This document shows positions 9,491 to 20,109 of a stretch of 46,313 bases of DNA, piece by piece. The stretch comes from Gnetum montanum. Lineage: Eukaryota; Streptophyta; Gnetopsida; Gnetales; Gnetaceae. Below the pieces are notes generated by a model. The model saw nothing but the letters and a program-made list of their open reading frames with translations. It made no database searches and was not told where the DNA came from. Position 1 is the stretch's first letter. The number at the start of each line of letters is the position of its first letter. The position numbers and the translations under genes are program-made. The stretch spans positions 91,219-137,531 of the forward strand of contig MNCI01036481.1 in the NCBI GenBank assembly GCA_015680685.1, in the 5' to 3' direction.

Positions 9491-10610
9491 TATTAAGGAC
9501 TAAGAACTTAGAAGGGGGTTGAATAAGTTTCCTAATTTGAACAACCAGGATAACCAAAACTACACTTAGATTTACATGGTTTCCTAGCTTGGGTGCTTCC
9601 ACACTCAAAGGATAGAATCCTTGCACACCTTCATACTTTGTTCCTTCAAGAAAAATTTAGTTTTAAGGGCATCACAAACTTTACAAAGTTTGAGATTGGC
9701 AAGGAGTGTTTTCCCACATGAAACATAGTCAACCCAAAAAGGTCCTAATAAGCTCAAAATATGATTTCAAGAATTCCAAAATCTTTACAATGATGTGAGC
9801 TCCACATGGAGTGTTTTTTCATAGCAAACACACTCAACCCTACAAGGTCCTAATAAACTCATCAAAAGCCTTATCACAAGAAGGACATCAATCCTATAGG
9901 GATTAAAAAGAGAGAAAAAGTATCAAGAAGAGGATGTAACTATACTTTACAAGTTCCTTGCTTTGAAGCTCTTACAATACAAAAAAAAATTCACAAAAGA
10001 TATATAATTAAAATAAAAAATCACATCACAAGATACATTTATTAATGGAATAATTACATTGATAGTTCTTGTCCTTTTTGCAAGGATTCCATTCTATTTT
10101 ATAGGTTTTTTCCTTGCCAAACATCCTCAAAATTCATGCAATAGCTAGGAAATGGCTACTTGGGACATCCCATTAAATCTTGGGACATTTCATTAAGAAT
10201 TGGCCACTTGCAAGTAGAATGTCCTACTAGAAATCTAAATGTCTCACTTGGAATGTCCCAACTAGAACATCATAACATCAATTGGGACATCTACTATTTT
10301 TGTGGAATGTTTGGCTTGAGAAAGCTTTCACCTTTGGGATGTTTATTGATTTTGTGGGATGTCTAGGAAAATATTGGAACATTTTCTTTTGGCTTGTAGG
10401 ATTTGTGCATTCTTGATATCTTTCACCTTTTTTTTCAATTGAGGCTTTTGTCATGTTAGATTGACAACTCAGCTCTCATCTTGGTCTCAACTTGCTCTTT
10501 GTCTCAATCAGCATGTTCTTGTTTTTTTCTTTCTTAGTCCAACAAGATTCAATAAGCACATTTTCCACATTCTCCATTTTCCAAGGTTTTGACATATCAA
10601 AAGGTTAACA
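9491..10610 (-). mobile_element. Solo LTR of a Ty1/copia-like element, minus strand
   Basis: This 1.1-kb insertion in LTR B is defined by loss of alignment to the 5' LTR. Read on the minus strand it starts TGTTAACCTTTTGATATGTC and ends with TTCAACCCCCTTCTAAGTTC, the C-run then 'tctnaGttctta' ending common at the 3' end of plant copia LTRs. A minus-strand TATA box (CTATAAAATAG, 10094-10104) stands in a suitable place. No PBS, internal region or second LTR is present, so it is a solo LTR. I could not identify a clean target duplication, and the ends are good to about 5 bp. Confidence 0.6.
10094..10386 (-). promoter_or_regulatory. GGGACAT/ATGTCCC motif array upstream of a minus-strand TATA box
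   Basis: Copies of GGGACAT or ATGTCCC, exact or with one change, occur at about 10162 (GGGACATCCC), 10182, 10218, 10238, 10252, 10264, 10284, 10335, 10355 and 10376. Read on the minus strand they lie 60-280 bp upstream of the TATA box at 10094-10104. The order is that of a U3 enhancer followed by a core promoter. Confidence 0.55.
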
Positions 10611-11039
10611 ATTAGCTCTACTAAAAGGTTTCTAACTGTTCCTACATGTGTGAATGTAGATTCATGTGGTAGAAGCTAGGTGTTGGATGGTGATGAAGTT
10701 GGATCTTTAAAAACTCTTTATGTTTTTAAATTTTACGTATGTTTTCTTAATGATCATAATTTATTCAAGATTATGTAAAGTTGGATTATAATGGCTCTAT
10801 TTTGAGGCTAAGAACATGTTCTATTCTGAGATTTAGTCATGATTTATAAATAATGAAATTGTTGCTTAGAGTACTTTGATGTGTTATTGTGTAACCATGC
10901 ATTTGGTTAAGTTTTATAATGCTTATGATGATTATTTTCTTTTAAATATAAGCATTATGATGCCACAGGCCCATATTATAAGATTTATGTAATTAAACTT
11001 AGATTATCTAAGTATAAAATTTTGTGATGTGACATTTAG

Positions 11040-11500
11040 CTTGGATTACTCCTTAATCTTGGATCTTCTAAACTCCTTGTACATGTATCTTTCTTTGAAG
11101 GCCCTAAAAAATTTAGTCCACTCCATCTCTTTATATGTCCAACCCTTAGCAAATCTAGTTGTTTTCTAGTAGCGATTTGCTACACCCTTAAGTTGATTGC
11201 TGCCAAATGAGTTTGTTGAATCGAAGCACAATCCATAAGTTGAAAAGCTTCTTCCTTCTTACATAACCACTTCAAGGCTACTACAAGATCCTTAGTACCA
11301 TTGAAAGATGGGAGGTTTAGCCTCCTAAACTACTTTATGAATGCTTTGTCAATGGATCTCCTACCACTAGTATTGCAGTAATGAAATTAATACCACCCAC
11401 TATTTCTAGTGTTAGACTGATTTTGGCTCCTTAGGTAAGTAAACATCTCCCTCATCACATCATTTTGATAGGCTTCCCATTGGCTTGATCAGGGTTTATA
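11040..11500 (-). pseudogene. gag relic of element E (Ty3/gypsy), minus strand
   Basis: Minus-strand translation gives FRRLNLPSFNGTKDLVVALK followed by WLCKKEEAFQLMDC (about 11320-11220), then a segment like IQQTHLAAINLRV, then WTKFFRAFKERYMYKEF (about 11130-11070). This is the order of the Ty3 gag core. At least one frameshift and several stops break it. It is cut at 11034/11035 by element B, so the rest of E should lie to the left of the window. Confidence 0.75.
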
Positions 11501-11571
11501 CTTTGCAAGGTCTCCAAAATCCTTCACGATGATATTCTATACCATAAATATGAGAATTCTTTTCAAACCTT

Positions 11572-11585
11572 TATCTCTAATATCA
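11572..11585 (-). other. Decayed primer binding site of element E
   Basis: The minus strand reads TTGATATTAGAGAT, two transitions from the TTGGTATCAGAG core. It is preceded by ATGTTACAAG, just as B has ATGTGACAAG. It lies on the 5' side of the minus-strand gag relic, as expected. Confidence 0.6.
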
Positions 11586-11588
11586 ACT

Positions 11589-13748
11589 TGTAACATTCCT
11601 GCTAAACAAGATTAGGCTAGTAAGATATTACTTAAATAAAAATATAAATTACAAAAAGTAAAATGTTGTTTAATTAAAAAATTAAATGGATGTTAAGAAA
11701 AATTGAATGGGTAATGTAGGAGAAAACCAAAAAATTACAAGCACAGAGATAAAAAAAAACATAACAAAAGATCAAATGTTATAAAATATAGTGATAAGAA
11801 CCTCATGCATTCCAAATCTAGCTTTTTCACTAGTAATAATAGGTTGAATCCTATAGTCTATGCCAAAAATTAATAGTAGTGGTGTGAAAATAATAGTTGA
11901 AATTAGATTGGTACATAATCAAAAGAAAAGATAAAGCTGAACATATGATTCAAATTGAACACATAGAGTAACTACGAAGCTGAAAATGCAATAGTATCCA
12001 ACAAGGCATTGGGCTCTAATTTTGCATAAACTTTTAATATTGATAAATACATAGTTATGCAACATAACCAAAGTTCAAGTTAGAGTTGTCCTGCATCTAA
12101 GGTAAAAATATGATACCAATCTTACATACATTCCAAATTCACAATCCTAGCTAAGCCTTAAAGTATAATCAAACTTAAAATGGAAACTTAATATTAAACT
12201 ATAAGTTCTTAACAAATATGAAATTAATTATCATCTACTTTCTCTAAGACCTCATCACAACTAAAAAAATCACTTGGATGCCATAGAATAACCAAGGGAA
12301 TTAGTCCCTAGACTAATTAGAATAATTAAAATCTCACAAAAGATTATAAAACTAAAAACTCGATCACTAGATGGAAACCTATCCAATGAATGAACATATA
12401 GATTTTCCAAATGACTAATGAGTCTAAAATCTCCATTTGTCATATGATTGGTGAGTTTAAAATGCATATATTTTCAAATGCTTGATGAGTCTAAAATCCA
12501 CATTTAAATTATTGGTGAGTTTAAAATCCACATATAAATGATTAGTGAGTTTAAAAGTCATATACAAATAATTATAGAGTCTAAAACCCACATTTTATTA
12601 AAATGATTGACCAAATCGAAACTAAATTCCAATGATTAAATAAATATAACAAAAATAAAAAATAAAAATTCTTGGATGATGGATAGATGAATCTAATCAA
12701 TTGTACAAAATAAAAAAAGATTAAAGTCCAAGTATTGGACTATCAAATGGAAGGTTCCAATGTGATAGATGAAGCCAAAATTGAAATGTAGGTTTAGATG
12801 AATGCATGATAATTATAAAATATTTTTCAAATGAATATATAAGCTTATTAAGGCTATTCTAGACTCATACAATTGCTATTGTATCATCAGTTATCCTTTT
12901 CAAGTTTTTAGAAGTTTTGGGAGTCTTAGAAACTATTTTTTAACTATTTTATTAATTTTTATTTGCCTATAGACTCAGGTTCACCAAGCAAAAGCTTAGT
13001 GTTTTTTCCCTCGAACCTAATGGTAACATCAAATATGCATTGTGACTTCACAATGAGGGCATGATAAACTAGGGAGGATACCTCATAATCTTTCTAACAA
13101 GATAAACAACTTTTTCATCTAGATCATTGATAGCTAGAGTCATTTAGGGGGTCAAAAATATGAAAAATTGCTTGAAACCCTAGTTTTATAGATGAAGTTT
13201 TTGCAAAAATTAGAATAAGATTAAAACATGGTTAAAAGTGATCAAAACATTTAATGATGTCCCATGCATGTTATAAAGTTTAGAAATAATCAAATTGAAA
13301 AAAATAGTATTAAAATAATCAGGTCTAAGAAACCAAGAAAATTGACAAATACTTGCTAAACAACAAAAAAATTCAAATAAATATATACTAATTAAATTAC
13401 CAAAGCCAAGAGGAGAAAAATACCAAATTATTCAACTTAAAATTGATAACACTATAGAAAAAGTCCTTAGATGACTTTGATCTCTTAAACATGCTCTAAA
13501 TCTAAGGTAAAATTGTAGATTAGTGATTGGATCTATGTAACATCTAAAATAAGATTCAGAAATATGGCTTACTAGAGGTCATGTTTGATAGTGAAAATTT
13601 AGATCTAGCTCTCTCTTTAATCCAATAGAGTCCCCTCTCTGGCTCTATCTTCTAGACATTAGCAAGGTAAGATAAAAGAATGCTCTCTCATGGAATAGTT
13701 ACTAGGCAAATATCTTGTAATGATTTGGTAACATTTGACAAAGGTAAG
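11589..13748 (-). repeat. 5' LTR region of element E and undefined DNA
   Basis: By position next to the PBS this is the 5' LTR of E, ending (minus strand) in GGAATGTTACA at 11589. Its other end cannot be placed, because element C begins at 13749 and no second E LTR is in view. Apart from the repeats at 12417-12610 the stretch is AT-rich and stop-rich, with no recognisable gene. Confidence 0.45.
12417..12610. repeat. ~31-34-bp tandem repeat, six units
   Basis: Six consecutive units share the core TGAGTyTAAAAyCCACAT followed by a variable AT-rich part ending in gatt or aatt. The units alternate 'gagtct' and 'gagttt' variants. The array lies in the presumed LTR of element E and could be its U3 repeat. 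Confidence 0.6.
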
Positions 13749-15209
13749 TGTTGGACCTAGAAAATTTGGTTGTTGGAATGGAAAATGGAATATCCTAGGC
13801 ACTAGAATAGTGTTAGCCTCGAATCCCAAGGGCCTCTAAAAATGGGATTCAAGGCATCCTAGATGATCTGGCTAATCACCCAAGGACTTATAGAAGTATT
13901 AATGAAAATGGAAATGGAAATGGAAATGAAAACTAAAGTGGAAATAGAAATGGAAATGGAAATTTAAACAATGGTGGAAAAAAATGAAATTGTAGATTCA
14001 AAATGAAAACAGAACCAAAAATTAAAAGGTTGATATTAAATCTACACAACAATGAATTGTAACTTTATTAAAATGAAAAATGCATAAAGTACAAGGTTTA
14101 AAAAGTACAGATTTATGTGCTCAGATGCATAAGAAGTTCACTTGGATGAAGCTTGAAGTTTGATGGTGCTGGCAGGTTGTGTTCTACTCTCAAATGCCAT
14201 AATCTAGATACTTCCCAACCTTAGTTTCTAGCAATTCCTTGCTAGTTTCCATTAGAATTTGCAACTGTGGTCATGAATGATATTCCATCCTTGAGGTAAT
14301 GGTATCATGTTGGAAGTCTCTAATGCCCAACATAGGCACCAACTTACTCTCCAAGGTGTTTCAAGCTCACAAAAGGTTCTTGGTTGCAAAATTGTGGAAT
14401 TATTTTCAAGTTGTAGAAAAATGACCCCCACTAAACCCTAATAAGGTATTCACATTTGGTTCCTATAGGCTATGGAATTATTGTTTTTAGGTTCCTTACA
14501 TCACTTTCATGATTATTGATGTATTGATGTCCATTTGTAGGTGTAATGGTCATCAATTCTCATCGTAGATGATCATTTATAGTAATTTTTGAATACATCG
14601 TAGCCACCAAAGCCCATTTGAATACTATAAATAGTAAACAAACTTTTGTGACTATGCTAGGAGCATTCCAACTACATTGGCCTTGGTGAACTATGTTGAA
14701 GTTACTGGAAAGTATTGGTGAACTTGATGTCTACATTGGCCATGCTGCAACTACTAAAGACTTGGGATGACTACACTAGCCATTGTTGGGAAAATGGAAA
14801 ATGAAAACTCTCAACAATTTCAATGCTAGATATGTGCATCTACATTGGGTTGTGTGGTGACTATGCTAGATTTTGGTTGGAAATGAAAATCCAACACCAT
14901 CTATGCTAGGGGTAGATGGTTCTAGCATAGCTGAGGCTATACCTCTACAAAAGCCCATGAAAATGCCAAGTTTGGAAATTTCTAAGGCATTTTTAGCCTT
15001 CCCAAGCTCAAATATAGGCATGAGGTGACTTTTTCCACATGGAAAGTGAGGCAATAGCAACTTTTAAGGCATTTTTCAGCCTCAAAAAGTTAAAGTATGT
15101 AAGATTGTAGCTCATGGACTACAAATCTTACATTTATAATAAAAATCTTGCCTCAAGTTGGAAGATGAAAGTTACAACTTGCAACATGGATTTTCTTGAT
15201 GGTGTTTCA
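13749..15209 (-). repeat. 3' LTR of element C
   Basis: Read on the minus strand the LTR starts TGAAACACC (15209) and ends GGTCCAACA (13749). It aligns with 24119-25527 throughout, including a shared 'ggacctagaaa' start and 'ggtgtttca' end on the plus strand. It contains GGAAAT hexanucleotide repeats (~13905-13965) and several copies of the GACTATGCTAG/CTAGCATAG motif at 14640-14935. A palindromic TATA-like CTATAAATAG is at 14626-14635. Confidence 0.8.
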
Positions 15210-15310
15210 TTGGCCCCTCTTTATTGATGTTTAGAGGATTGAGCCAAGAGACATCGACAAAGAATACAAAACATCATTATAGGTCCATCATCAATGTTCC
15301 CTCTTTGTGC
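15210..15310 (-). other. Polypurine tract and conserved leader of element C
   Basis: The minus strand reads AAAGAGGGGCCAA (15222-15210) directly before TGAAACACC. The ~100 bp before it matches the sequence before both LTR copies of element D, sharing 'gttttg(t/c)attctttg', 'tcaatcctctaaacat' and the PPT. Confidence 0.75.
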
Positions 15311-17300
15311 TCGATTAAATAGTGTTAAACCATGCCAAAGAATGCTTGTGATGATAGGATAAGGTTATATTGAGGTGTTAGAGGTCAAAAGTTATGTTTA
15401 GTCAAAAGGATATGGTCATAACGAATCCCAAGTGTTGACACCATGGCTACATTCATGGTAATGATACTTTTTTTAATCAATGTGATATTGGCACTCTGTG
15501 CTTCAAAGTGTTGGTTATTGGAAAATGCCTTTGAGGAATCAACATCTTACTCCAAGGTTTCTTTAGCCATTAGGCTCCTCCCTTTGCATGTTTGGAGTTA
15601 GCAATTTGTCTTTTGACCTTCATTGGTCATTTGTCTTCTTGGTAATTTGCTTCCTTCTTTTTTTGTTGGGTGAAACCTTCATTTGGGTTCATTGCCAAGG
15701 CCAAGTTTGAGTTGGTTTTCTTGTTGAATGAGATGTGTTTCATTCAACAAACTTGATGGTGGAGCATGATGAAGGGAAGGTCATAAGGCCATAATGCATG
15801 AATGTCAAACATAGGTCATCATTGTCATTTAAGACAGGGAAGGAAAAATTAGGCTATGGGTTTGGGCTTAAGGAGAGGTAATATAAGTGAAGTGGAATAA
15901 GCACACTTGGCATAGCAAGATAAATTCACTAAATCTTGCACATCGATGTCACATGGTGACTTTCTGGTGTAATGAGTTGCACTTCTATGATGACATCTCA
16001 AGCTTCATCTTGCAAGCACAACTCTAGGAGGAAAAGAAAACAAGATAGAAAAACATGTTGTTGCAATATGATGTATAGGGCCACACTTGACAATCAGTAG
16101 ACCAGGTCACAATGGGTTACCATTGTCATAGCATAGAGAGATTTATGCTTTGAGCATCAAATTTATAAATTTTTTTAGTTTATTCATTGTGCCAAATAGA
16201 GAGAGAGAGAGAGAGAGAGAGAGAACATGCAAGCTTGCTTATTGTAGACCATCAAAGTCATCAATATTGGTTATTCATTGCAACCTATCAATAATGATAA
16301 ACAACACTATAAGTAAACATGTGAGTGTTAGATGTAATAATAGCTATGTGATGGCTTTGATGTTGCATAATAGGGGTTTGATAAGGTCATGATCAAGCTT
16401 AGGTTTTGACAAGGAACTTGGTCCTATGTGTTTTATCCTCACCATTGTGGTCTTAAATGGGAACTTTGACTAAGTGACTCTATGTGATGTTTTTAGCTTT
16501 AAGATTAATTATATTCAAGCTACTTCAATGTGTTATGGCTATAGAGTGAAATGGTTTCAAAAGTCTTAGGTTAACTTAGTCTAACAACATCATGAGAGGG
16601 TCCATTTAGGCTTTGAGGCTAGTCCAATTTGCTCCCTTATCCTCCTAGCTCATTCTTGTATGACAACATAAGCACATCAAGTGGTACTTGTGTGATAAAA
16701 TGATTAAATAATGTTGAAACAATGCAAAATACTCTAATAATGAAGCAAAAGTGGGTTAAAAAATTAAATCAATGTCAAAATAGGTTAAAACATGGTCAAT
16801 GTAGGTTACTATGGGTAATATAAGATCAAACATGGTCAACTATGGTTACACTTTGCAAGTTTTAGGCCCTAGCAGGCCATGTTGCCAATTTAAGGCCTTG
16901 GAAGGCCATGTTACATGGTGTTAAATGATGGTTAAAGATGGTCACACCCCATTACCTAACACCAATCAAAGGCTAACAAAGGTCAACAAAGGCCATAATA
17001 GGGAGAATAAGGTAAATGTGATGAAACTAAAGTTATGTAGAAACTGAATGAGATCAACTAATGGTAATAAAGGTTAATAATGCATAACAAGGGCAAAACA
17101 AGTTAATATACACCATGAAACAAGCTTAAATCAATCAAAGTGAAATACATTTGGTAAAACATCATCAATACTAGTTGAAAAGGATTAGATTTTGCCAGTT
17201 TTAGGCATTAGCAAGGCATGGTATAAGGCTATAGGATTTCCAAGGAAGTTTGGACATATGATGATGTCATTCCAAGGCTATTTCAGGGCAAATGTGACAT
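15311..17300. other. Non-coding stretch inside element C
   Basis: No reading frame, domain or array stands out. A perfect (GA)13 microsatellite is at 16199-16224. Short 'ggccatgtt'/'aggccttggaaggccatg' fragments near 16865-16915 resemble the 33-bp repeats at 19.6 kb. RT-integrase sequence expected here for a complete element was looked for and not found. Confidence 0.5.
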
Positions 17301-19290
17301 ACTTTTTGTGACAACATTGGGCTCTACTGATGACTATGTTGGTCTAGCATAGTCATGCAATCCTTAGCATAGTCAGCACTGACGAGTAGTTTCCCAAGTC
17401 CAATATGATCACTTTTGAACTTCTAATGGTTCATACAACTAGCATAGGGGGTCAGGGTTGAAGATTTTTACATCTCAAATTTGTTTTCACTTTTTGAAAG
17501 CTAAAAATTATGTTTCCACTAGTGACTATGTTGGGCCAGTGTAGTTAAGGCAAGCCATGGCATAGTCACATGGAATAAGTGAATCCTTGGGGTTTTAGGG
17601 TTTGAAACAGGGCTCTACTAGCTTCCTAGGGTAATGTAGGCTCTTGGAAGGACTGAATTGACTATTTGGAGATCAAATTTTGGTAAAAAAAGTGGTTTTT
17701 ATGATATATCCCATTAGACTACACTGGGCTAGCATGGTCATCCATGGCCTCAATTTAGTTGAGTGGAATTTGGTGTTTCCATGGCTAAAATAGAGTGAAA
17801 TTGCAGTTGGGTGAAGTTGGATAGGATTTTGGACTTCCAAGTCATGTTTTGGGCTATTCAAAGTGGTATGATGCTAGTCAACCTTGACACAAAACATGTT
17901 TACACTATGACTACATTAGGCTAGTGTGGTCACAAGCTTCCCCAGTGTAGTCATGCATAAATTTTGATTTTAGGTAAGTTTCCATGACCAATTGGCCATG
18001 CTAGTGGGCTTTTGGGGTTACTAGAGCTACTAGCTAGGATTTTGGCATTGGAATTATTAGTTCTAGTGGTTGCTTGAGTTCTTGAGAGGTCAAATACCTC
18101 TTGACTATGCTAGCCTAGTGTCGGCATGTAATCCTTAGTGTAGTTGAGAGGTTTATGATGAAAAATGATGAGTTTTATCTTGATTCCTAAGGTTTTGTGA
18201 TCTTGAAAGGCTCTAGTAGGGCTCTAGGTATTTATAAAAGTCAATTTGAATTGTTTATGCTCCATTTAGGGGTTTCTCATGTGGACTACACTGGGCTCTA
18301 GTGATTACTATGTTGGCCTAGCATAGGCATGCAATTCCTAGCATAGTTGATAGGTCTAGGATGAAAAGTGATGAGTTTTGTGTTGATTCCTAGTCTAGAA
18401 GTGTCCATTGATGACTCCCACATGTCTTGAGAGTTTTGGAAAATCAATTTGAGTTATTTTTTATCCATTTTGGACTCCCACATGTGGACTATGCCGGGCT
18501 CCATTGATGACTATGTTGGCCCAACATAGACATGCAATTCCTAACATAGTTGGGATTGGGAAATGTATTTTAGATAGATTTTAGCTTTATTGGTTGTCAA
18601 TCTAGGGTCATCAAGAGTTCTATGAATGTGTAGAAGTCATGGAATGATAGTTTGGAGGTTTATTGTTGTTTCCATGCCCAATCCCACTTGTAAACCTTGT
18701 GACTATGCTGGGCCAAGGTATTCATAGACTCCCTTCAGTGTAGTCATAGGTTTTCGCATCATTTGGTGAATTTCACAAATTTTTGGAGCTATCAGAAACT
18801 ATAGCTAGGGTTTGGAAACATGACATGGATTTTTGATGTTAATTGCAAGTTTGGTAAACGGAAACAAGCTTATTCCATTCTTGACTATGCTGGGCTAGTG
18901 TAGTCATGCTCCTAGCTAGCATAGTCATCCCTAAGATCCAATTTGTGACAAAATTTAAAGCTATTCTAGTGCTTGGTGACTACTAAATCTAACTTTTAGC
19001 TGCTAATTTTGGTCACAAGGTTTCATGGGTTGATGCATAGCGTAGATTAATTATCAGAAAGTGGTAAAAGGTATCATATTACATTTGACTATGATGGGCT
19101 AGCGTAGTTTGTCTCTAGGCTAGTGTAGTCACATGGAATAACCAATATTCACATGAATTTTTGGTTTTTTACAACTTAATTTACACCTATGTCTACACTT
19201 GATTTTCTACCTTAAGCCTAAGGTTTTATAGCATAGATGTAGGATTGGAGACTAGGTTTTGGAAGTGAATGGGATTTGGCATCTATCACA
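17300..19290. repeat. ~195-bp-period array of ten units, each with a 23-bp palindrome
   Basis: Ten degenerate copies of a palindrome made of GACTATGYTGG followed by SCTAGYRTAGTC start at 17332, 17524, 17717, 17909, 18103, 18306, 18509, 18701, 18883 and 19087. Spacings are 182-205 bp, mean ~195. A secondary half-site, typically TAGCATAGTCA or TAGTGTAGTCA, follows ~20 bp later in most units. Units 1, 6 and 7 also share a preceding 'gggctcyaytgatgac'. The rest of each unit is poorly conserved. The same motif occurs in the LTRs of this element. Confidence 0.75.
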
Positions 19291-19315
19291 AGGCTTCTAA
19301 GATTTAGTGTGGAAA

Positions 19316-19466
19316 CCAAAATCATAGTTCTAATATGTCATTTTTAGCCAAAATCATAGTTCTAATATGTCATTTTAATTTTTTTGATTGTAAACCATCA
19401 TTTTCATTTTTTTGATTGTAAACTATCATTTTCATGTTTTTCGTTGTAAACTGTAATTTTCATTCA
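19316..19466. repeat. Two short tandem repeats (32 bp x2, 28 bp x3)
   Basis: A 32-bp unit containing ATCATAGTTCTAATATGTCA starts at 19316 and 19348 with almost no change. It is followed by three 28-bp units starting at 19381, 19409 and 19437, each with GATTGTAAACYATCATTTTCA or a variant of it. They lie between the two larger arrays of element C. Confidence 0.7.
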
Positions 19467-19569
19467 AGTGTGAATTGTTCCATATGATTGTAGTTTTTTG
19501 ACTGATGTTGTTGGCTACTTAATTTATTCCTTTTGGTTACATATTTATGTTTTATATTTGTTATTGTAG

Positions 19570-19800
19570 GCCACTGATGTTCCATATAATGTTTGCTAGT
19601 TTAAGACAATGGTAGGTCATATGATTTGCTAGTTTAAGGCCATGGTGGATCATAGGATTACTAGTTTTTTGCCTTAGTAGGCCATGCAATGTGTTAATTT
19701 TAGGCCATAGTGGACTGTGCAATGTACCAATTTTAGGCCATAGTAGGCCATGCAATGTGCTAGTTTTAGGCCATAGTAGGCTATAGTCCATACTTGCCTA
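19570..19800. repeat. 33-bp tandem repeat with GGCC hairpins
   Basis: Six to seven units of ~33 bp carry TTTTAGGCCATAGTAGGCCA followed by TGCAATGTGC. Each can form a short GGCC/GGCC or TAGG-type hairpin. Because 33 is a multiple of three, both long minus-strand frames read as 11-residue repeats (LLWPKTSTLHG-like); I regard that as a by-product, not a protein. On the minus strand the unit resembles the ~32-bp units of element D. Confidence 0.7.
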
Positions 19801-20109
19801 GCAAGTATGGGATGTTCTTGAAAGGGCATATAAGGACAAAAATAACAATGAAACATGATATAATGTTGTGAAAGTAAATAAACAACCATTAACAAAAGTG
19901 ATAAGGTGTTTACTACAAACTTGTTGTTTGACCTTTGAGAGATCAAGGAATACTTCTGACACAACTTTATGTTCACCACCTTTCTTGTTAATCATGGTGA
20001 GTTGTATGAATTTTTGTTGGTCACTTCATGTTGTAGAATTGATGTTGCTAGTGCCAGTGTTGTCTTTGTTGTTGGTGGCCCTAGTCTAAGTGTCAAGAGT
20101 TTCCTCTTG
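19801..20109. other. Segment between protease and 33-bp array in element C
   Basis: On the minus strand a 65-codon frame from 19995 and the sequence just after protease are open, but nothing matches a known domain. It could be decayed protein-coding sequence between protease and a lost RT. Confidence 0.3.

Larger units (their letters stand above)
4602..11034 (+). mobile_element. Element B: gag-only Ty3/gypsy chromovirus-like retrotransposon
   Basis: Two alignable LTRs flank a 1.1-kb internal region holding a PBS, one gag reading frame and a PPT. There is no protease, RT, RNase H or integrase. The initiator-tRNA-Met type PBS and the gag motifs fit chromoviruses (Tekay/Reina/CRM group). The first ~210 bp of the 5' LTR lie outside the window because element A is inserted at 4601/4602, which corresponds to position ~7843 of the 3' LTR. 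It is either an internally deleted copy or a member of a non-autonomous gag-only family. Confidence 0.85.
7633..11034 (+). repeat. 3' LTR of element B, interrupted by a copia-like solo LTR
   Basis: It begins TGCAAGAACC and ends TTGTGATGTGACA at 11034, matching the end of the 5' LTR. The uninterrupted LTR would be ~2.3 kb. Alignment to the 5' LTR breaks at ~9488 ('ccaacgag') and resumes at ~10611 ('attagctctact'). The first 210 bp are seen only here. Confidence 0.85.

Noticed and set aside
17300-19290. Centromeric or other chromosomal satellite array
   Set aside because: Only ten units, very degenerate, confined between protease and LTR of element C, and its palindrome occurs in the LTR; better explained as part of the element.
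19561-19979. Minus-strand frames encoding 11-residue repeat proteins (LLWPKTSTLHG type)
   Set aside because: Two overlapping frames are open only because the DNA repeat is 33 bp long; no start context or conservation supports a protein.
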